A stretch of DNA of 64,000 bases from Anaspis maculata (taxonomy: Eukaryota; Arthropoda; Insecta; Coleoptera; Scraptiidae), in NCBI GenBank assembly GCA_949128115.1, contig OX421963.1, positions 90,343,602 through 90,407,601 of the forward strand, read 5' to 3'. The notes under the pieces are model-generated. The model had not been told where the DNA came from. It saw only the letters and a list, made by a program, of their open reading frames with translations, and did no database searches. Every line of letters begins with the position of its first letter. Positions within the stretch are counted from its first letter, which is position 1. The position numbers and the translations under genes are program-made. Shown here one piece after another: positions 33,529 to 46,505 of the stretch.

Positions 33529-34154
33529 CTGAAAAGAAACGAATTATTAAAAGCATGTTCGGTTTGTCAAGTCGTTTTCTGCCTTTGTCTACTTTTTGGC
33601 ACTTTGAGCGATTGGTCTAGTCGAATTATGCACAGCCGTTATGGACAGGGAGCTGGTGTCTCAAAACTTACGTCATAAGGTACATGATTTTCACCCTGTA
33701 GGTCTAATGTGCGTTGATGAGGTTGGTGAAAATTGCTTTGTCTTACATGTTAGACCGGCGGCTTTAGGCTGGTATGAGCTGTCAAGTTTCGGAAAAATGG
33801 GCAAAAATTTAGGTCTCAAGGTACATAATTGAAACCAACGGGATTTTGTGTGAGAACATCCCCTAATCGAAAATCTGGTCGTAATACAAAATTTTGGAGG
33901 CTTCCAGTCCATATGACAAGTTTGTATCATCTTCAGTATTATATTAGTCATTGCTTGGTGCTAGAGTTTGTTTTTTTGGGAATTCGGTCACAATACTGTG
34001 GCGCCCCGACCATCCAATAAGAACCCCGGCCTATCTCCTCTGATCAGCTGGCGGGCCGTGTTCCTAAATAAGACAGACCAATGGTAAGTCGCACCGAAAA
34101 GGCACGACGCCTTTTTGGCATGTAACAAAACAAAACACAATAACTACAGAGATT

Positions 34155-34381
34155 TTATTGGGACTTTTCAACTTTGACTTTAACATATTTAAACATATCT
34201 GGAGAGGGCTGCACGTTGTGCTTGGTCAGGTAATGCTTTTTCAAATCGAATTTTCGATTGCTTCGATACCGGCAACGCTGGCAGGAGAAAATCTTTCGGT
34301 TTCTGCAGTCCTTGTCCTTGTGGGAACGCAGGGAATTCAGCGTTCCGTAAGCTTTGTTGCAATTTGGACAGACGAAGCGTT
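34155..34381 (-). CDS. lola: lola alternative last exon E, zinc-finger pair
   Basis: The acceptor is CTTTTCCAG at 34382, with AA left over, then 74 residues: CPNCNKAYGTLNSLRSHKDKDC, linker RNRKIFS, CQRCRYRSNRKFDLKKHYLTKH, and the tail VQPSPDMFKY. The stop TAA lies inside AATAAA, so the 3' UTR would be extremely short. It is 853 bp from its duplicate, exon F. All zinc ligands are kept in both copies. Confidence 0.92.
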
Positions 34382-34724
34382 CTGGAAAAGAAACGAATTG
34401 ATAAAAGCATGTTAGGTTTTGCTTTGAAAGGGTGAAATCGGTTTGAATGCAGACTTCGCATGTAACTTACACGGTAACATAGTGTGGATGTTACGTGTAA
34501 ACATATCAGAAATGTTAGTATGTTACATGTGCACATTACATGTTGTTACGTTCGAAAATCACCTACTCCAAGTTACGCCACTGGCACATGACGCTCCGGG
34601 CGCGCGCAGCCATTGTAGCATGGTGTACATGGTGTAGCAAAATCCGAGTCTATAAAAACCGAGTGACCGTGCGATTTTCCTCTTCCAAGCTTGATGGAAT
34701 GCTTTCTTTTTTAATCAGTTGATC

Positions 34725-35945
34725 AATCAATGACAGTTGCACTCACGATTGCGTATTCCAATTATAATTCGTACGCGACGGAGAATTTCCATACAACGTC
34801 GGCGGGTTACAAGTCAATGCACGGCCCCATGTGACCCCAAACAAGCAGCCTTTGCACCCAGCTCAGTGCAAAACAGTAGAAAATTTCGCGCTTCGATCAT
34901 TTTGACCGCGTGACTTTGGAAATTTCAGAACAACGTATCTCACCAGCTGATCATTAGATGCCAGTTGAACTTGCGATAGCGCTTTCCAATCCTAAATCGT
35001 ACGCTATGAATCTTTTGTTTCGCGTTTCAACTTGTTTTCACCAAGGATTCCCCTTCCGACACCTCCACTTCTGTAAAGCAGTGACCTTGACAACTTAAAA
35101 CCGACATAACCTCGGACACAACTGCCGATATCGGCGCCAAAGCTTCAAAAAATTCCAAACAAACAAGACTTCACACCCAGTTCAGTGAAAAACAGTTGTG
35201 AATTTCACGCTACGATAATTTTGACCGCGTCACCTTGGGAATTGAAAACATCGTATCTCGTCAGCTGATCAATGAATGGCAGTTGAATTCACGATTGCGT
35301 TTTCCAATTCTAATTTGTACGCTACGAATCTTTTATTTCTCACTTTGACGAGATTTCACCAAGAATTGATCTTGGTACTTTCCTGAGTAAATCAGTGACC
35401 TTGATACCTTGGAACTGAAATGACTGCCGAAATAGTCGACGAAATTCCCTGGAATTTCGCGCTACGATCATTTTAACCGCATGACCTTGGAAATCTCCAA
35501 ACATCGTATCTCGCCAGCTGATCAGTGAATGGCAGTTGAACTCACGATTTCGCTTTCAGATTCTAATTCGTACGCTACGAATTTTCTGTTTCGCGTTCCA
35601 ACGTAATTTCACCAAGAATTTCCCTTTCGTTACCTCCCTGAAGTGAAGCAGTGACCTCGACACCTTAAAACCGACATAACTGTCAAAATGGTCGCCAAAA
35701 TTCATTAACATCCAAAACAAACAATCTTCACAACCCAGCTCAGTGCAAAACAGTTTGAAATTTCAAGCTAGGATCATTCTGACCGCGTGACCTTGAAGAT
35801 TCAAAACATCGTATCTCTCCAGTTGATCAATCAATGACAGCTGCACTCACGATTGCGTATTCCAATTATAATTCGTACGCGACGGAGAACTTCCATACAA
35901 CGTCGGCGGGTTACAAGTCAATGCACGGTCCCATGTAACCAAATG
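34725..35945. repeat. Satellite-like array, about five diverged units
   Basis: The phrase ATCTCGCCAGCTGATCA or a near match recurs around 34,725, 34,940, 35,255, 35,505 and 35,815. GGCAGTTGAACTCACGATT follows it each time, and a downstream segment CTCAGTGCAAAACAGT also recurs. Unit length varies from about 210 to 315 bp. The first and last units share about 115 bp at near identity, including GTCGGCGGGTTACAAGTCAA. Confidence 0.75.
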
Positions 35946-37380
35946 ATGATTCGCTGAGTATTATGGAATGATCCAGAGCTGAAAGGAGAGCAATCAATCA
36001 ATTATTGTAGTTGCCACCCCTCAGCTCTGCCCGACGGAATAAGATTGTTATAATTATTATTTTGTGTTGGAATGTGCGAGTAACCAAATCCGAATTTGGG
36101 CTGGATTTTATTCTCTTAGAGCCTCGGGTGTCAATTTGTAGATTGTGTGCTTAATAAAATGCATTAAAACTTCGCTCTTTGTTCTCCTGCAACCTTTCAC
36201 ATGGCTTGCATAAAAAGTAAAGGTCTTTTAGACAGTCATGAAGGGTGGGTCTTCAGCCCTACGGAATCCTTCATTTGACATTATTACGTTACGGGTGGAA
36301 ATTTCGCGAGTAAACTAACTAAGCACTGCATGGAAACGATCAACGAGTAGAGGTGTCGGTGATCACGTCAATGATTCAGCAATTTACTCGAGTTGGTTGT
36401 ATCCCTAGCGGTCAAAGTTCAGGAAATTGAAGAGCTTGAAACTTTTGCGGGCAGGATTACACCAATTTTTGAAAGCATCACTTGAGAAAAAGACAAATAT
36501 TTCCACTTCAATCGCTTTATTTGCGTCAAATCTTTATTCCGAACTTACAAAATAAAGTTGGAATAAAATTATCACAGTTTCTTATACGAGAGATGAACAA
36601 TAAAACAATCTGACCCGCAAAGAAAAAAGTCAATCTTTTACACATTGTGGCGGCTATGAGGCTAAACCATTAAAGCTAAAAAATTGAAAAAATCACGTTT
36701 CGGGAAAGGGTGTAAATAAAAGCTCACTACATGCGTAGCTTTATGAAGAGGATGCCACTGTTCTGAATCATCTCCGCCCAATATCGCAGTTTTTGTTATT
36801 TTTCGCATCGCGGTTTCAGGTGTGCGATTGGCACGTTCCATCACTGAATGCGTTAGAATGCTAATCACTTGAATCGCTCTCGGAATCATCACTTCCACAA
36901 AGAGTTTCTATCATTTCCAACAAGCAAAAAGCATTAAGGTGAAACTGAAGCGTCAACTCATCGTTGAACACAGCACGACACCATATGCATTCGATTATGG
37001 CACTGTGACCTGAAAACCAATTTCAGTGAGAAAATTATCATTAATTTCACTTTTGCTGTTCCCCAAAAAAAAAGTTTCTCTGTCCCATCTCCCCACCTCC
37101 TCAAAAATACGTATTTCTTTGGTTAGTAAGTAGGTACATTGGGATAAAACTAGTCAATAATAATAATTAAAAATAAAAAAACTCCAGAAAGACACAAAAA
37201 ATGAAACATTATAATTGGTGTAAAACTCTATTACTGTGCTCCGACAAGCTCGTATCTGAAAACTAATCTAAAAAGTTTGTTCTCCTCCTCATCGGCATTG
37301 CTACACTATAGGAGTTGATGCATTCTTATTTAAATTGTAATTGAAGTACAAGTGAAAAGTTTGTTTACACAGCACAACAC
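35946..37380. other. lola intron without recognised exon
   Basis: Nothing coding is supported. Around 36,760-36,890 lies one copy of the TGTGCGATTGxCACGTTC-type repeat that forms an array at 43.9-45.4 kb. Confidence 0.45.
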
Positions 37381-37390
37381 CCAGACCTGA

Positions 37391-37461
37391 TGTGCCCGGG
37401 AATCGAACCCGGGAGCTCAGCTTACCAAGCGAACACGCAGTCCACTCGACTAGCGGGCCGA
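37391..37461 (-). mobile_element. tRNA-derived SINE head (A and B boxes)
   Basis: The minus strand starts GGCCCGCTAGTCGAGTGG (A-box-like) and has GGTTCGATTCC (B box) in a paired T-arm, CCGGG / CCCGG. The 5' and 3' ends do not pair as a tRNA acceptor stem, and no CCA-ready end is present. This fits a SINE promoter or tRNA relic more than a working tRNA gene. Confidence 0.55.
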
Positions 37462-39500
37462 CTAAAAAAAAACATGTTTATTCAATTATGTTGTGGGACA
37501 CCTGATTGACGTTTCGGGACCAAAAGCTATTTCGACGTCTGGTTACTATTTGACGCATATTCGCAGAGTTGTATATCGCCATCGCTCCAAAAACCTGGAA
37601 AAAAAGCGAGGGACAAGCCCATTTTTATCAGTTTTCCGGGAAAAATTGTTCTGTTTTCCAAGTTGGACGCTTAACTTTAATCAAAGCTGTCCATGCACCG
37701 TCAAGCCCCTGTGGATAATCTTTCTGCAAACCAAATTTGGTCGAAATCTGTTTGGTACTTCTCGAGTTATCGAGCGCCAAATTTTTTTCTTTGACAGCTT
37801 GTAAGTTTTGACAGATGACAGTCATAACTGTTACATGTTGTGAATAGTCTCTCAAGAGTTTCAAAATAAGCTGTCAAAAATCAAAATCGCACCATCAAAA
37901 TCTTCCGTCACTTTTTGACAGTGACATGTCCCTTAGACAGATCATGGTGGAAAGTTTATTTTCTTCTTTCCTCCGCCGACCATACGCGCATACCAAATTT
38001 GGCTGAAATCGGTCAAACGGTTCGGAAATAAATCGAGGGCAAAAAAAACCTGAAACTCACTAACATAAAGACCGACCGATATGGAAAATTTTTCTTGTTT
38101 TTCGACAGATCTCGACGTTTTAGCTTACGGGGAGTTCAAAAAAAAAACGAATGAAAATTTTAAAGTTTTTTTCGCGAATACCTTCTCATTTTTCGAAGAA
38201 TTCGATGAGAAGTAAAAACCAAATTCAGATTTCGACTTGAAATACAAAAATTGTGACTTTTATTTCGAGATTCCGATTTTTTCAAGACTTTTACCTCAAA
38301 AGTTTGACTTTCAACAAGACTTCTATCTTGAAATTGTGACTTGAAATGTGAAATTCAGACTTGTAACACGACAAACTGCAACTTTAAATAAGCAACACCT
38401 TCGACTTCATCTCGATATTTCACTTCAACCACGGAATAACGACTTCAAACTCGGAAAACTGCGACTTTAAACAAGAAAGCTTTTATCTGGACATTCCGAC
38501 TTCAACAAAAAATTTGGACTCAACCCAAAACCTTCGACTTTATTGCAAAATGTCGACTTCAAACGCACAAATCTTCAACTTTTATCCCGGAATTTCGACT
38601 TGAAACACGGAAAACTTCGGCTTTTGTATCGACTTCGGCCACTAAATTCAGACTTAAAGCACGGAAACTGCGACTTCGAACAATAAAGACTTCGACTTTC
38701 AACTCGACATTCTGACTCATACCATGAAATTTTGACTTCAACACGGAAATTTCGACTTTTATCTCCGACTCCAAACGTAAAAATATCCTACTTTTATCCT
38801 GAAATTTTGACTACAAACAATAGAAGCTTCGATTTTTATCTCGACATTTTGATTTCACCAAAACATTCCGACTTGAACATGGAAAACTTAGACTTTCATA
38901 TCGACATGTCGACTTCAAACACGAAAAACTGCGACTTAGAACACAAAAAACTTCGGCTTCAAATACGTAAATAAAAGTAGATTATTCACGACTTTTAAAA
39001 AACGAAATTCAGACTTCAAACATGGAAGACCGCGACTAGGAACAGGAAAAGCTTCGACATTCATCTCGACATTCTAACTTGAACCGTGAAATTTTTACTT
39101 CAATACGAAAATGTCGACTTTCATTCTTATACGCAAGAAGATTCAACCTTTATTTTCAAATTTCGAGTTTGAACAAGAAAAGCTTCAATTTGCATCTCAA
39201 CATTTTGACTTCAACAACGACATTTCGACTTCAAACATGAAGAACTTTGACTTTCATGGTGACAAAAACTGCGACTTTGAACAAAAAAGCTTCGATTTTT
39301 ATCTCGACATTCTGACTACAACCACAAAATGTCGACTTCAAACACAAAAAACTGCGACTTTAAACAAGAAAACTTTGATCGGGACATTTCCGACTTAAAC
39401 TACAAAATAAGACTCAACAAGAAACCTTCGACTTCAATTTAAATTGTCGACTTAAGGCGCATGAAGTTTCGACTTTTGAACCGAAATTTCGGCTTCAAGC

Positions 39501-39716
39501 GAGGGGTAAACCACTGACGGAATTTTCGTACACCGATTTCCAATGATTTTTGAGGTGATTTCCGTGATTTCCAATGATTTCCAAAGATTTCCAAAGATTT
39601 CCAATGATTTCCAAATGATTTCCAAATGATTTCCTAAATGATTTCCAATGATTTCCAATGATTTCCAATGATTTCCATGGAAGTGTACACCAGATTTCCA
39701 AGGTGGTTTACCCCTC
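39501..39716. mobile_element. 216-bp element with 10-bp target duplication (MULE-like MITE)
   Basis: The inverted ends GAGGGGTAAACCAC / GTGGTTTACCCCTC are flanked by GGCTTCAAGC at 39491-39500 and 39717-39726. A 9-10 bp duplication is typical of Mutator-like elements. The interior is itself a minisatellite of GATTTCCAAT units. It inserted into the TTCGACTT array. Confidence 0.85.
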
Positions 39717-41025
39717 GGCTTCAAGCACAAAGCTCGGGCTTCAAACATGAAAACTGCGACTTTGAACAAGAAAGGCTTGGCTTCAAATACGTGAATAAAA
39801 GTCGATTATCTCGACATTTCGACATTCAACACAAACAATTTCGACTTTTTTTTTCGACGTTCCACTTCAACAAAAAAATATCGACTTCAAACATGGAAAA
39901 CTGCCATTTCGAACTAGAAAAACTTCACTCTCGACATCCTGACTTCTACTACACATTTCGGCTTAACACAAAAACTTCGACTTCATTTCAAAATGTCAAC
40001 TTTGAACTCGCATAGCTTTGACTCTCATCTCAAAATTTCGACTTTTATCTCGAAATTTCTACTTTAAACAAGGAAAGCTTCGATTTTTATCTCAATATTT
40101 TGACTTCAACAACGACATTTCGAATTTAAACACGGAAAACTTCATAACTTCCATAACAAACTTTCATATCGACATGACGACTTCAAGCACGGATAACTTA
40201 GGGTTCAAATACGCAATTCAGACTTCAAACACGATAAGTGCGATTTTTCGATTCGAAACCGGTTTTTCGAACCGGTTTTCAGCTATCATTGAAACCGTGT
40301 GTCTCGGAGCCGGTTTTTGGAGCCGGGCTTTCAAAACCAATTCGGTTGCCAGTACTACTTTGAACACAAGAAACTTCGACTTCAAACCAGAAAACTTCGA
40401 CCTTCATATCGAAATCTTTCATATCGACATGACGACTTCAAGCCGGATAACTTAGGGTTCAAATACGCAATTCAGACTTCAAACACGATAAGTGCGATTT
40501 TTCGATTCGAGGCCGGTTTTTCGAGCCGGTTTTCAGCTATCATTGAAACCGCGCTTTTCGGAGCCGGTTTTTAAAGCCGGGCTTTCAAAACCGATTCGGT
40601 TGCCAGTACTACTTTGAACACAAGAAACTTCGACTTCAAACGAGAAAACTTCGACCTTCATATCGAAATGTCGACTTCAAACACGAAAAACTGCGATTAA
40701 AGACAAAAAAGTTCAGTAAATAATTCGATTCAAACACGAGAAACGGCGACTTTATTAAGGAAAAGCTTTGATTTTCATCTCGACTTTCGACTTGAACCAC
40801 TAAATTTCGACTTGAGCACGAGAACTCTGATCTTATTCGAAAATTTCGACTTCAAATACAAAGATCTTCGACTTTTATCTCGAAATTTCGACTCCTCACA
40901 CGAAAAGCTTCCCTTTGAAAACACAAAGGTGATTTTGAACAAAAAAGCTTTCTTCCACTTTTATCTCGAGATTTTGACTTCAACCATGAAATTTCGATTT
41001 GAACGCGAAAATTTGATTTTGAATT

Positions 41026-41268
41026 AGTGCTAGCAAAAACCGGGAAAAATGAGAACCGGTGTAGAGGTTTGTCGAATACCGGTTCCAGTGAAACCGGTAT
41101 TGAAAGTCGGCTCCGGAAACCGGCTTTGAAAACTGCTCCGAAAACCGGTATTGGAAGCCGGCTCCAAATGCTGACTCCGGAAGCCGGTTTTAAGCTATCA
41201 TTGAAAGCGTGGTTTTCGGAGCCGGTTTTTGAAGTCGGGCTTTCAAAACCGATTCGGTTGCCAGTACT
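41026..41268. mobile_element. AACCGGTT-rich short element, copy 1
   Basis: The ends AGTGCTAGCAA and TTGCCAGTACT are near-inverted. The interior iterates AACCGGTATTGAAAG and AGCCGGCTCC palindromes every 20-26 bp. Partial right-hand copies occur near 40,255-40,350, 40,500-40,610 and 43,600-43,660. Confidence 0.7.
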
Positions 41269-43909
41269 ATTTTGAACATAGGAAACTTCCGAGTTCAAAT
41301 GAGGAAACTTCGACCTTTATGTCAAATGTCGACTTCAAGCACAAAACACTGCGATTATAGACAAGATAAGTTCAATGACTATCTCGAAGTTTCGACTTTA
41401 AAACACAAAAAACGTCGATTTTCATCTCGAAATTTCGACTTCTATCACGAGATTCAGACTTCAAATACGAGAAATGGCGAAAAAAGCTTTGATTTTTATC
41501 TCGACTTCTGACTTGAAACACGAAATATTCGACTCAAACACAAGAACTTTGATCTAATTTCGAAATTTCGCCTTCAAACACAAAAAGCTTTGACTTTTAT
41601 ATCAAAATTTCGACTCTCAACATGAAAAATTTCTCTTAAAAAAATTGAAATTCAGATTTTGAGCACAAAACGCTACGACTTTGAACAAAAGAAGCTTCGA
41701 TTTTGATCTCGACATTCCGACTTCACACGAAAATTTTGTTTTTCAATCCAAAATTACGATTTCAAACGCAAAAAGATACGACTTTTATCCTGAAATTTCG
41801 ACTTAGAACACAAAAAGTTCGACTTCTATTTTGAGTTTCGATTCTTTCAAGAGTTTTATCTCAAAATTTTGACATTTAACAAGGCTTCCATCTGGAAATT
41901 GTGACTTGAAATGTAAAATTCAGACTTGTAACAAGACAACACCTTCGACTTAATCTCGATATTTCACTTCAATCACGAAATTGCGACTTCAAACTCGGAA
42001 AACTGCGACTTTAAACAAGAAAGCTTTCATCTGGACATTCCGACTTCAACAAAAAATTAAGGCTCAACCCGAAACCTTCGACTTTATTTCAAAATGTCGA
42101 CTTCAAAGGCACAAATCTTCGACTTTTGTCCAGAAATTTCGACTTGAAACACGGAAAACTTCGGCTTTTGTATCGATACATCGACTTCGGCAACTAAACT
42201 CAGACTTGAAGCACGAAAACTGCGACATTGAACAAGAAAGACTTCGACTTTCAACTCGACATTCAGACTCATACCATGAAATTTTGACTTCAACACGGAT
42301 TTTTTTTTCTTGTTCATGGTTTAATACCGAAGGAACAATAAATATATTGAATTGAATTGAATTTCGACTTTTATATCTGACTCCAAACGTAAAAATATCC
42401 TACTTTTATCCTGAAATTTTGATTACAAACAAGGCAAGCTCCGATTTTTATCTCGACATTTTGATTTCAGCAACGACATTTCGACTTTGAACCTGGAAAA
42501 CTTGTACTTTCATATCGACATGTTGACTTTAACATGAAAAACTGCGATTTAGAACACAAAAAACTTCGGCTTCGAATACGTAAATAAAAGTAGATTATTT
42601 ACGACTTTCAACACGAACAACTTCTACTTCCAAAAAACGAAATTCAGACTTCAAACATGGAAGACCGCGACTTGGAACAGGAAAAGCTTCGACATTCATC
42701 TCGACATTTCAACTTAAACCGTGAAATTTCCACTTGCAACACAAAAATGTCGAATTTCATTTTTATAAGCAAAAAGGTCCAACTTTCATTTTCAAATTTC
42801 GAGTTTGAACAAGAAAAGCTTCAATCTTTATCTCAACATTTTGACTTCAACAACGACATTTCGACTTTAAACATGGAAAACTTTGACTTTCATGTCGACA
42901 AAAACTGCGACTTTGAACAAAAAAGCTTCGATTTGTATCTCGACATTCTGACTTCAAACACAAAATTTCGACTTTTCAATAAACTGCGACTTCAAACAAG
43001 AAACCTTCGACTCTATTCCAAAATGTCGACTTCAAGCGCATAAAGCTTCGACTTTTGTTCCGAAATTTCGGCTTCAAACACAAAGTTCAGATTTCAAATA
43101 TGAAAACTGCGACTTTGAACAAGAAAGGCTCGGCTTCAAATACGTGAATAGAAGCCGATTTTCTCGAAATTTCGACATTCAACACGAACAGCTTCGACTT
43201 TTTTTTTCGACGTTCCACTACAACAAAGAAATATCGACTTCAAACATGGAAAACTGCCATTTTGATCTAGAAAAACTTCACTCTCGTCTCGACATTCTGA
43301 CTTCAACTACACATTTCGGCTAAACACAAAAACTTCGACTTTATTTCAAAATGTCGACTTTGAACTACTCACAAAGCTTTGACTCCCATCTCAAAATTTC
43401 GACTTTAATCTCGAAATTTCGACATTGAACAAGAAAAGCTTCGATTTTTATCTCAATATTTTGGATTCAACAATAACATTTCGACTTTAAACACGAAAAC
43501 TCCATAATTTCCATAACAAACTCTTATATCGACATGACGACTTTAAGCACGGATAACTCAGGGTTCAAATACGAAATTCAGACTTCAAACATGATAATTG
43601 CGATTTTTTCGGAGCCGGTTTTTGGAGCCGGGCTTTCAAAACCGATTCGGTTGCCAGTACTACTTTGAACACAAGAAACTGCGACTTCAAACGAGAAAAC
43701 TTCGACCTTCATATTGAAATGCACCCGAGGTTGCATGGTTGAGTAGCTATAGCTGAATGTCGCCTCGTTAAATAAGTCAATTGTAATAAAATCAACAAAA
43801 ATGACTTCAATAAAATAGAATAAAATGACTTCAAACACGGAAAACTGCGATTAAAGACAAAAAAGTTGAGTAACTATCTCGATTCAAACACGAGAAACGG
43901 CCACTTTAT

Positions 43910-45400
43910 TCAGGGGAGCCTCAGTTTTGAAGAAAAAAGCCCTTGAAGTTTCTTTTGAAGGAGAAAAGAAGAAAATCGGACAATTTTTTGGCGATGTCTC
44001 ATTGCATCGAAGATTTGTCATTTTCTACATCGTGGGTTGAAGCGTGCGATTGAGACGTTCTACAACTGAATGAATTCCTAATTATCCTTATTCCTTATCG
44101 ATCTTGCTGAAATCATTCACTTCCAAACTGAGGTACAATGACCTCGGAAAGACCTTCAAGGCTAGAAAAGTTCAGAAACAAGCTTTAGAAAAAGTCATTA
44201 GAGCATCAAATGCTATTCTCAAGACACTGCCCTAGTTCCAAAGAAAAAAGCCATTGAAGTTCCTTTTGAAGGTGGAAAGAAGAAGATCGGACTTTTTTTA
44301 CGATCTCTCATTGTATGAGAGTTTTTGCATTTTCTACATCGTAAATTTAAGCGTGAGATTGACACGTTCTACAACAGAATGCATCGAATTTCGAATTTGC
44401 GGTCGACACTTTCGACTACTAAATGCTTTGAATCGCTCATCGATAATTTTCAAACGAAAAGTTCTAGGGCTTCGGACAAGAAATTGAAAGGTTGAAATAT
44501 CAGAGAATAAGACTTTTCATGGTGCTGCTGAGGCTTCAAGGTTTAACCTCAAAATAAGTGCAGCTTCTATTCTATACGGATTTTGAATAGCGAAAATCGT
44601 TTTTTTTTTGCAGTTTCTCACTTGGTTCAAGTTATGTATTTTTCCACAATATGGCTTTAAATGTGCGATTGCCACTTCCGACTATCGAATGCATCAGGTC
44701 GCAGATCAATTGTACCGATCTTGAAAAAATCATCTTTTTAAATTTTTGTTTACCTCTTCATCGGCCCACATTGACCATAAGAGTTTTTGCCTTTATTTAT
44801 GCTAGAAGATCAGAGAATAAAGCTTTTGCTGAGGGCAATCAAGGCTTGGAGACTCACTTTCTAGTCAAACATAGCCCAAATTTTAGACATAATATTATAG
44901 ATATTGCTTAGAAAGTTCAGATTGCCATGCTCGATTTTCTGCAATTTCTCAACGATTTGTCTATTTTTTCTACAACGTAGTTTTAAAATGTGTGAATAAC
45001 ACTTTCGGCTACTGAATGCATCAGATGGTGGATTATTTGCATCGATCAGGCAAAACTATCAATCTCCGAATGAAAACAGGAGGACCTGAACATAAAACTT
45101 CCAAGACCAAAATTCTGGGAAATATGGTTTTGTGAAAGGCCACCGCAAGGCCTACAGTATCAACCTAAGATATGCGAGGCCTTATCTCTAGGGCGGAAGA
45201 GCAATTGGTGTTCAATTTGAAGTTGAAATGATAAAACAATTTTTGGCGATTTCACTTGACAATGTAGTTTTTGTTTTTTCCACATCGTGTTTTTAAGTTT
45301 TCGATTAACACGTTCAGCTACTGAATACATAAGTTAGCTAATTATTCGAATAAACCTGAAAAAGTCATTGTATTTCAAATAGATCTATGAGCGACTGCAA
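43910..45400. repeat. Five-unit array with about 300-bp period
   Basis: Each unit carries TTTCTACATCGT, then AAGCGTGCGATTGACACG, then TACTGAATGCAT or close variants, near 44,020, 44,330, 44,650, 44,950 and 45,280. Spacings are about 300-330 bp and divergence is substantial. Inverted copies occur at 58,760-59,150 and one at about 36,800. Confidence 0.7.
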
Positions 45401-45518
45401 AAAGAGTATGCTACAACAGAAAGCGAAGCGCTGGCCATAGTTTGGATTCGAATTTTCGTATTTAATATAACTAGAGATAAAATTTTGTCGGCAAAATTTT
45501 TCGATTGTTATGAAAATT

Positions 45519-45606
45519 TGTTGCTTGGCAATTTCGCGAATGACATTTGTCAGGCGAGTGGTTTTGATTAAATGTCATGAGCGATATTGCCGAAAAGCAA
45601 CAATTT
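45519..45606. repeat. Imperfect hairpin
   Basis: TTGTTGCTTGGCAATTTCGCG pairs with GCGATATTGCCGAAAAGCAAC, and AATGACATTT with AAATGTCAT, around a loop of about 18 bp. It stands in a gene-free part of the lola intron. Confidence 0.6.
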
Positions 45607-46505
45607 TAATATTACAAAAGAAAAACGGTGGCACTTGCACTTGTAACGTTTTATTGCACTTGCCGCACGTCAGTCGATTCAACGAACCTTAAAAGTAAAA
45701 ATTAGCGATACAATATTAATGGGTGTGAAAAGTGCGAAGATGAACACAAACACCGGAAGCGAAAAACGAAAGTGCGTTCTAGCGCGGTTCTGGTTACAGT
45801 TTATCATTTCACTGGAAAAAAGCTGGAAAATTAGAAGCAAAAAAACAAGAGTTTGGTATTTTTATTATCGTAGAATCATTGCTGTCTCTTGCAATATTTT
45901 CTTCATTGATTGAAAAAATAATGTTGATACGAGCCACAAACGATGTGGTTCCAAAAAACGTGTAACCTGGAAATATGGAGGTCAGTTACACTGGAATGAA
46001 ACTAGAATTAATTAAATTGAAAAAATTAAAGCAAAATGAAAAGTACCTAGAATTAATTATTTACCTTTTTAGTACGAACGAAATTACACCGTTATCTATC
46101 GTGAAGCACTGGATGCCAAATGGGTCGGGTAATGTTCAAAGATTTGGGTAATGAAATACAATTTACTGGTAGAACAAATATGAATAAAATACAAGTATAA
46201 AACCAATAGCTTGCGCTAATGTCTACGAACCATACACCGTATAGCTTATATTTGATAGTTATCAGCTATGGAGTATAAAACTACAAAAAAAATATACAAG
46301 TTTGTATACTAAAAGAAAAGTACGTAGAAAAATAAATTGATTATCACAAGTAAGAAGTGTAACTTGAGTATTGGTTGAGTATAAGTATTGGTCAAGTTTC
46401 CCTTCTCTTACTACTCGAAAAAGAGGTTAAATTCGAGGAAAACTTACAGTTGCTTGTGATTGGCTTGTAATGAGGCTATAGTAATTGTTACTCAAGCTGC
46501 TTATT

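Larger units (their letters stand above)
38200..43900 (+). repeat. 5.7-kb degenerate minisatellite of TTCGACTT units
   Basis: Almost the whole interval is built from units like TTCGACTTCAAACACGAAAA, TTCGACTTTTATCTCGACATT and GCGACTTTGAACAAGAAAG, with periods of about 25-40 bp. Long open frames appear on both strands only because the repeat lacks stops. Segments of roughly 1.8-2 kb are duplicated at an offset of about 3.55-3.64 kb (38.2-40.2 against 41.8-43.6 kb). A 247-bp sub-unit repeats in tandem at 40.17-40.66 kb. The same unit type reappears at 48.0-49.2, 53.07-54.4 and 57.0-58.3 kb. Confidence 0.9.

Noticed and set aside
33985..34080. Retroelement primer-binding site (TGGCGCCCC)
   Set aside because: A short chance match is likely; no LTR boundary or gag frame lies next to it.
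35943..36210. Solo LTR starting TGATGATTCG and ending TTTCACA
   Set aside because: TG...CA ends and an AATAAA are present, but I found no target duplication and no second copy.
37391..37461. A functional tRNA gene
   Set aside because: The T-arm and B box are good, but the two ends cannot form an acceptor stem and the anticodon arm is irregular. A tRNA-derived SINE or relic fits better.
38559..43838. Many open frames of 70-150 codons on both strands
   Set aside because: They follow the period of the TTCGACTT minisatellite, have no splice signals or domains, and repeat the same residues on both strands.
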